Source of the DNA: Xestospongia bergquistia
Lineage: Eukaryota; Porifera; Demospongiae; Haplosclerida; Petrosiidae
Assembly: GCA_963965975.1 (NCBI GenBank)
Contig: OZ014414.1
Coordinates: forward strand, 1 to 64,000
DNA: 64,000 nt
Direction: 5' to 3'
Shown: positions 63,601 through 64,000 of the stretch, in pieces
Layout of the letters: each line of letters opens with the position of its first letter
Numbering within the stretch: position 1 is the stretch's first letter
The notes under the pieces: model-generated
The model's database searches: none
What the model was told of the DNA's origin: nothing
Seen by the model: the letters and a program-made list of their open reading frames with translations, nothing else
Translations under genes and position numbers: made by a program

Positions 63601-64000
63601 CCTAGGACACCATTATTTACTCCTGAGATGCCTCTAAAATCTCCATCAATCCTAGAAACAAAGCCTGATCAATTTTCAGCAAAACAGCCCTCACAATCAT
63701 CACCCAATCAAAAATTCAATCGAAAAAGCTATGAACGAGCTCCTCTTCCCCCACAACCAAAACAAGAAAGTTCAGTTATTGCTTCAGAAGCACACAAAGT
63801 TAGATCTAACTATGAGCCAAGGTTGCCGAAACTACGTGAGAAAGTCATGCAACAACAAAAACAACTTAAAAACTCTGATAATGACACTTCTACAACAACT
63901 ATTACATTATCCTCAGATCATTCCCATCCTCCATTGAATTCTACTCTCTCTCCTCCCCTTCCACCATTGCACTCTGCTCCCTCTCCTTCTCCATCTCACC
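60653..64000 (+). CDS. p190RhoGAP-like protein (ARHGAP5/35), 5' part
   Basis: Exon 1 (60653-61749) starts MATEFHTCLVSVVGYSAHGA. It contains the N-terminal GTPase-like domain with TAGIGKSCLCSRLRYSG (P-loop; p190 proteins share GIGKSCLCxR), TEPFLYWG, VVIAATKRD and IIETSAKDNVNV. One FF-like domain follows (about residues 275-335; KEFKEYLSKRIRSS, KKVLEMTGKFTTDEI). Exon 2 starts at 62604 (MTSFVTEEAVYYNETFP) and continues past the window end as an acidic then Pro-rich region with many PLKP/TPP repeats (63340-63620). The RhoGAP domain expected at the C-terminus lies outside. p190 proteins turn off Rho at the membrane. The remaining FF repeats and pseudo-GTPase domains of vertebrate p190 are not seen where expected. 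Confidence 0.82.
61750..62603 (+). other. Long (854-bp) first intron of the p190RhoGAP-like gene
   Basis: It is bounded by GTAAGT and TTTTACAG and is about 15 times longer than usual introns here. It is AT-rich, with no ORF, array or family match that I can see. A regulatory role is possible from length alone. Confidence 0.6.

Overview
The window is nuclear DNA of an early-branching animal. It is AT-rich, with genes packed tightly on both strands and most introns only about 40-60 bp. The gene set is animal-type: BAF250/ARID1, TAK1, PDZ-GEF, ERM, akirin, TRIM with FN3-SPRY, TSSK, p190RhoGAP. Compactness and gene content fit a demosponge of the Amphimedon type. That assignment is an inference; I could run no database search.

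Layout. Positions 1-5,200 hold no convincing intact gene. They carry tandem repeats, three inverted-repeat elements that look like MITEs, homopolymer runs and two protein-gene relics, one of them an inositol-monophosphatase exon. Positions 5,200-5,690 are an anomalous GC-rich block. From 5,938 the window is nearly continuous genes: a 5'-truncated SETMAR-like SET exon (-), a coiled-coil protein (+), CCDC28 (-), RPL24 (+), ARID1 (+), MAP3K7/TAK1 (+), a RAPGEF2/6-type Rap exchange factor (-), RNF41/NRDP1 (-), RSPH3 (+), a homeodomain-like/HMG-box/GTF2I-like protein (-), an unknown intronless gene (+), PACRG (-), LYRM2 (+), an ezrin-radixin-moesin protein (-), ARL6/BBS3 (+), a TRIM E3 ligase (-), a TSSK-type kinase (-), a 16-kb VPS13-family gene (-), an intronless POT1 (-), TRAPPC3 (+), akirin (+), and the 5' part of a p190RhoGAP-like gene (+) that runs off the right edge.

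Organisation. Many neighbours are head-to-head with 60-280 bp between start codons (CCDC28/RPL24, RNF41/RSPH3, HMG gene/unknown gene, PACRG/LYRM2, ERM/ARL6, POT1/TRAPPC3). Others are tail-to-tail with only 30-70 bp between stop codons. Three ciliary genes (RSPH3, PACRG, ARL6) lie within about 10.5 kb, and each has a palindromic X-box-like (RFX) motif just upstream of its start codon; a testis-type kinase gene lies nearby.

Most notable: the gene at 27,186-28,839, whose deduced protein combines a homeodomain-like segment, an HMG-box-like segment and a C-terminal segment resembling the GTF2I repeat; the X-box set at ciliary promoters; a dense array of TCACATGA-type octamers in a RAPGEF intron; a large near-perfect palindrome in a VPS13 intron; and a POT1 with an unusual N-terminal extension.
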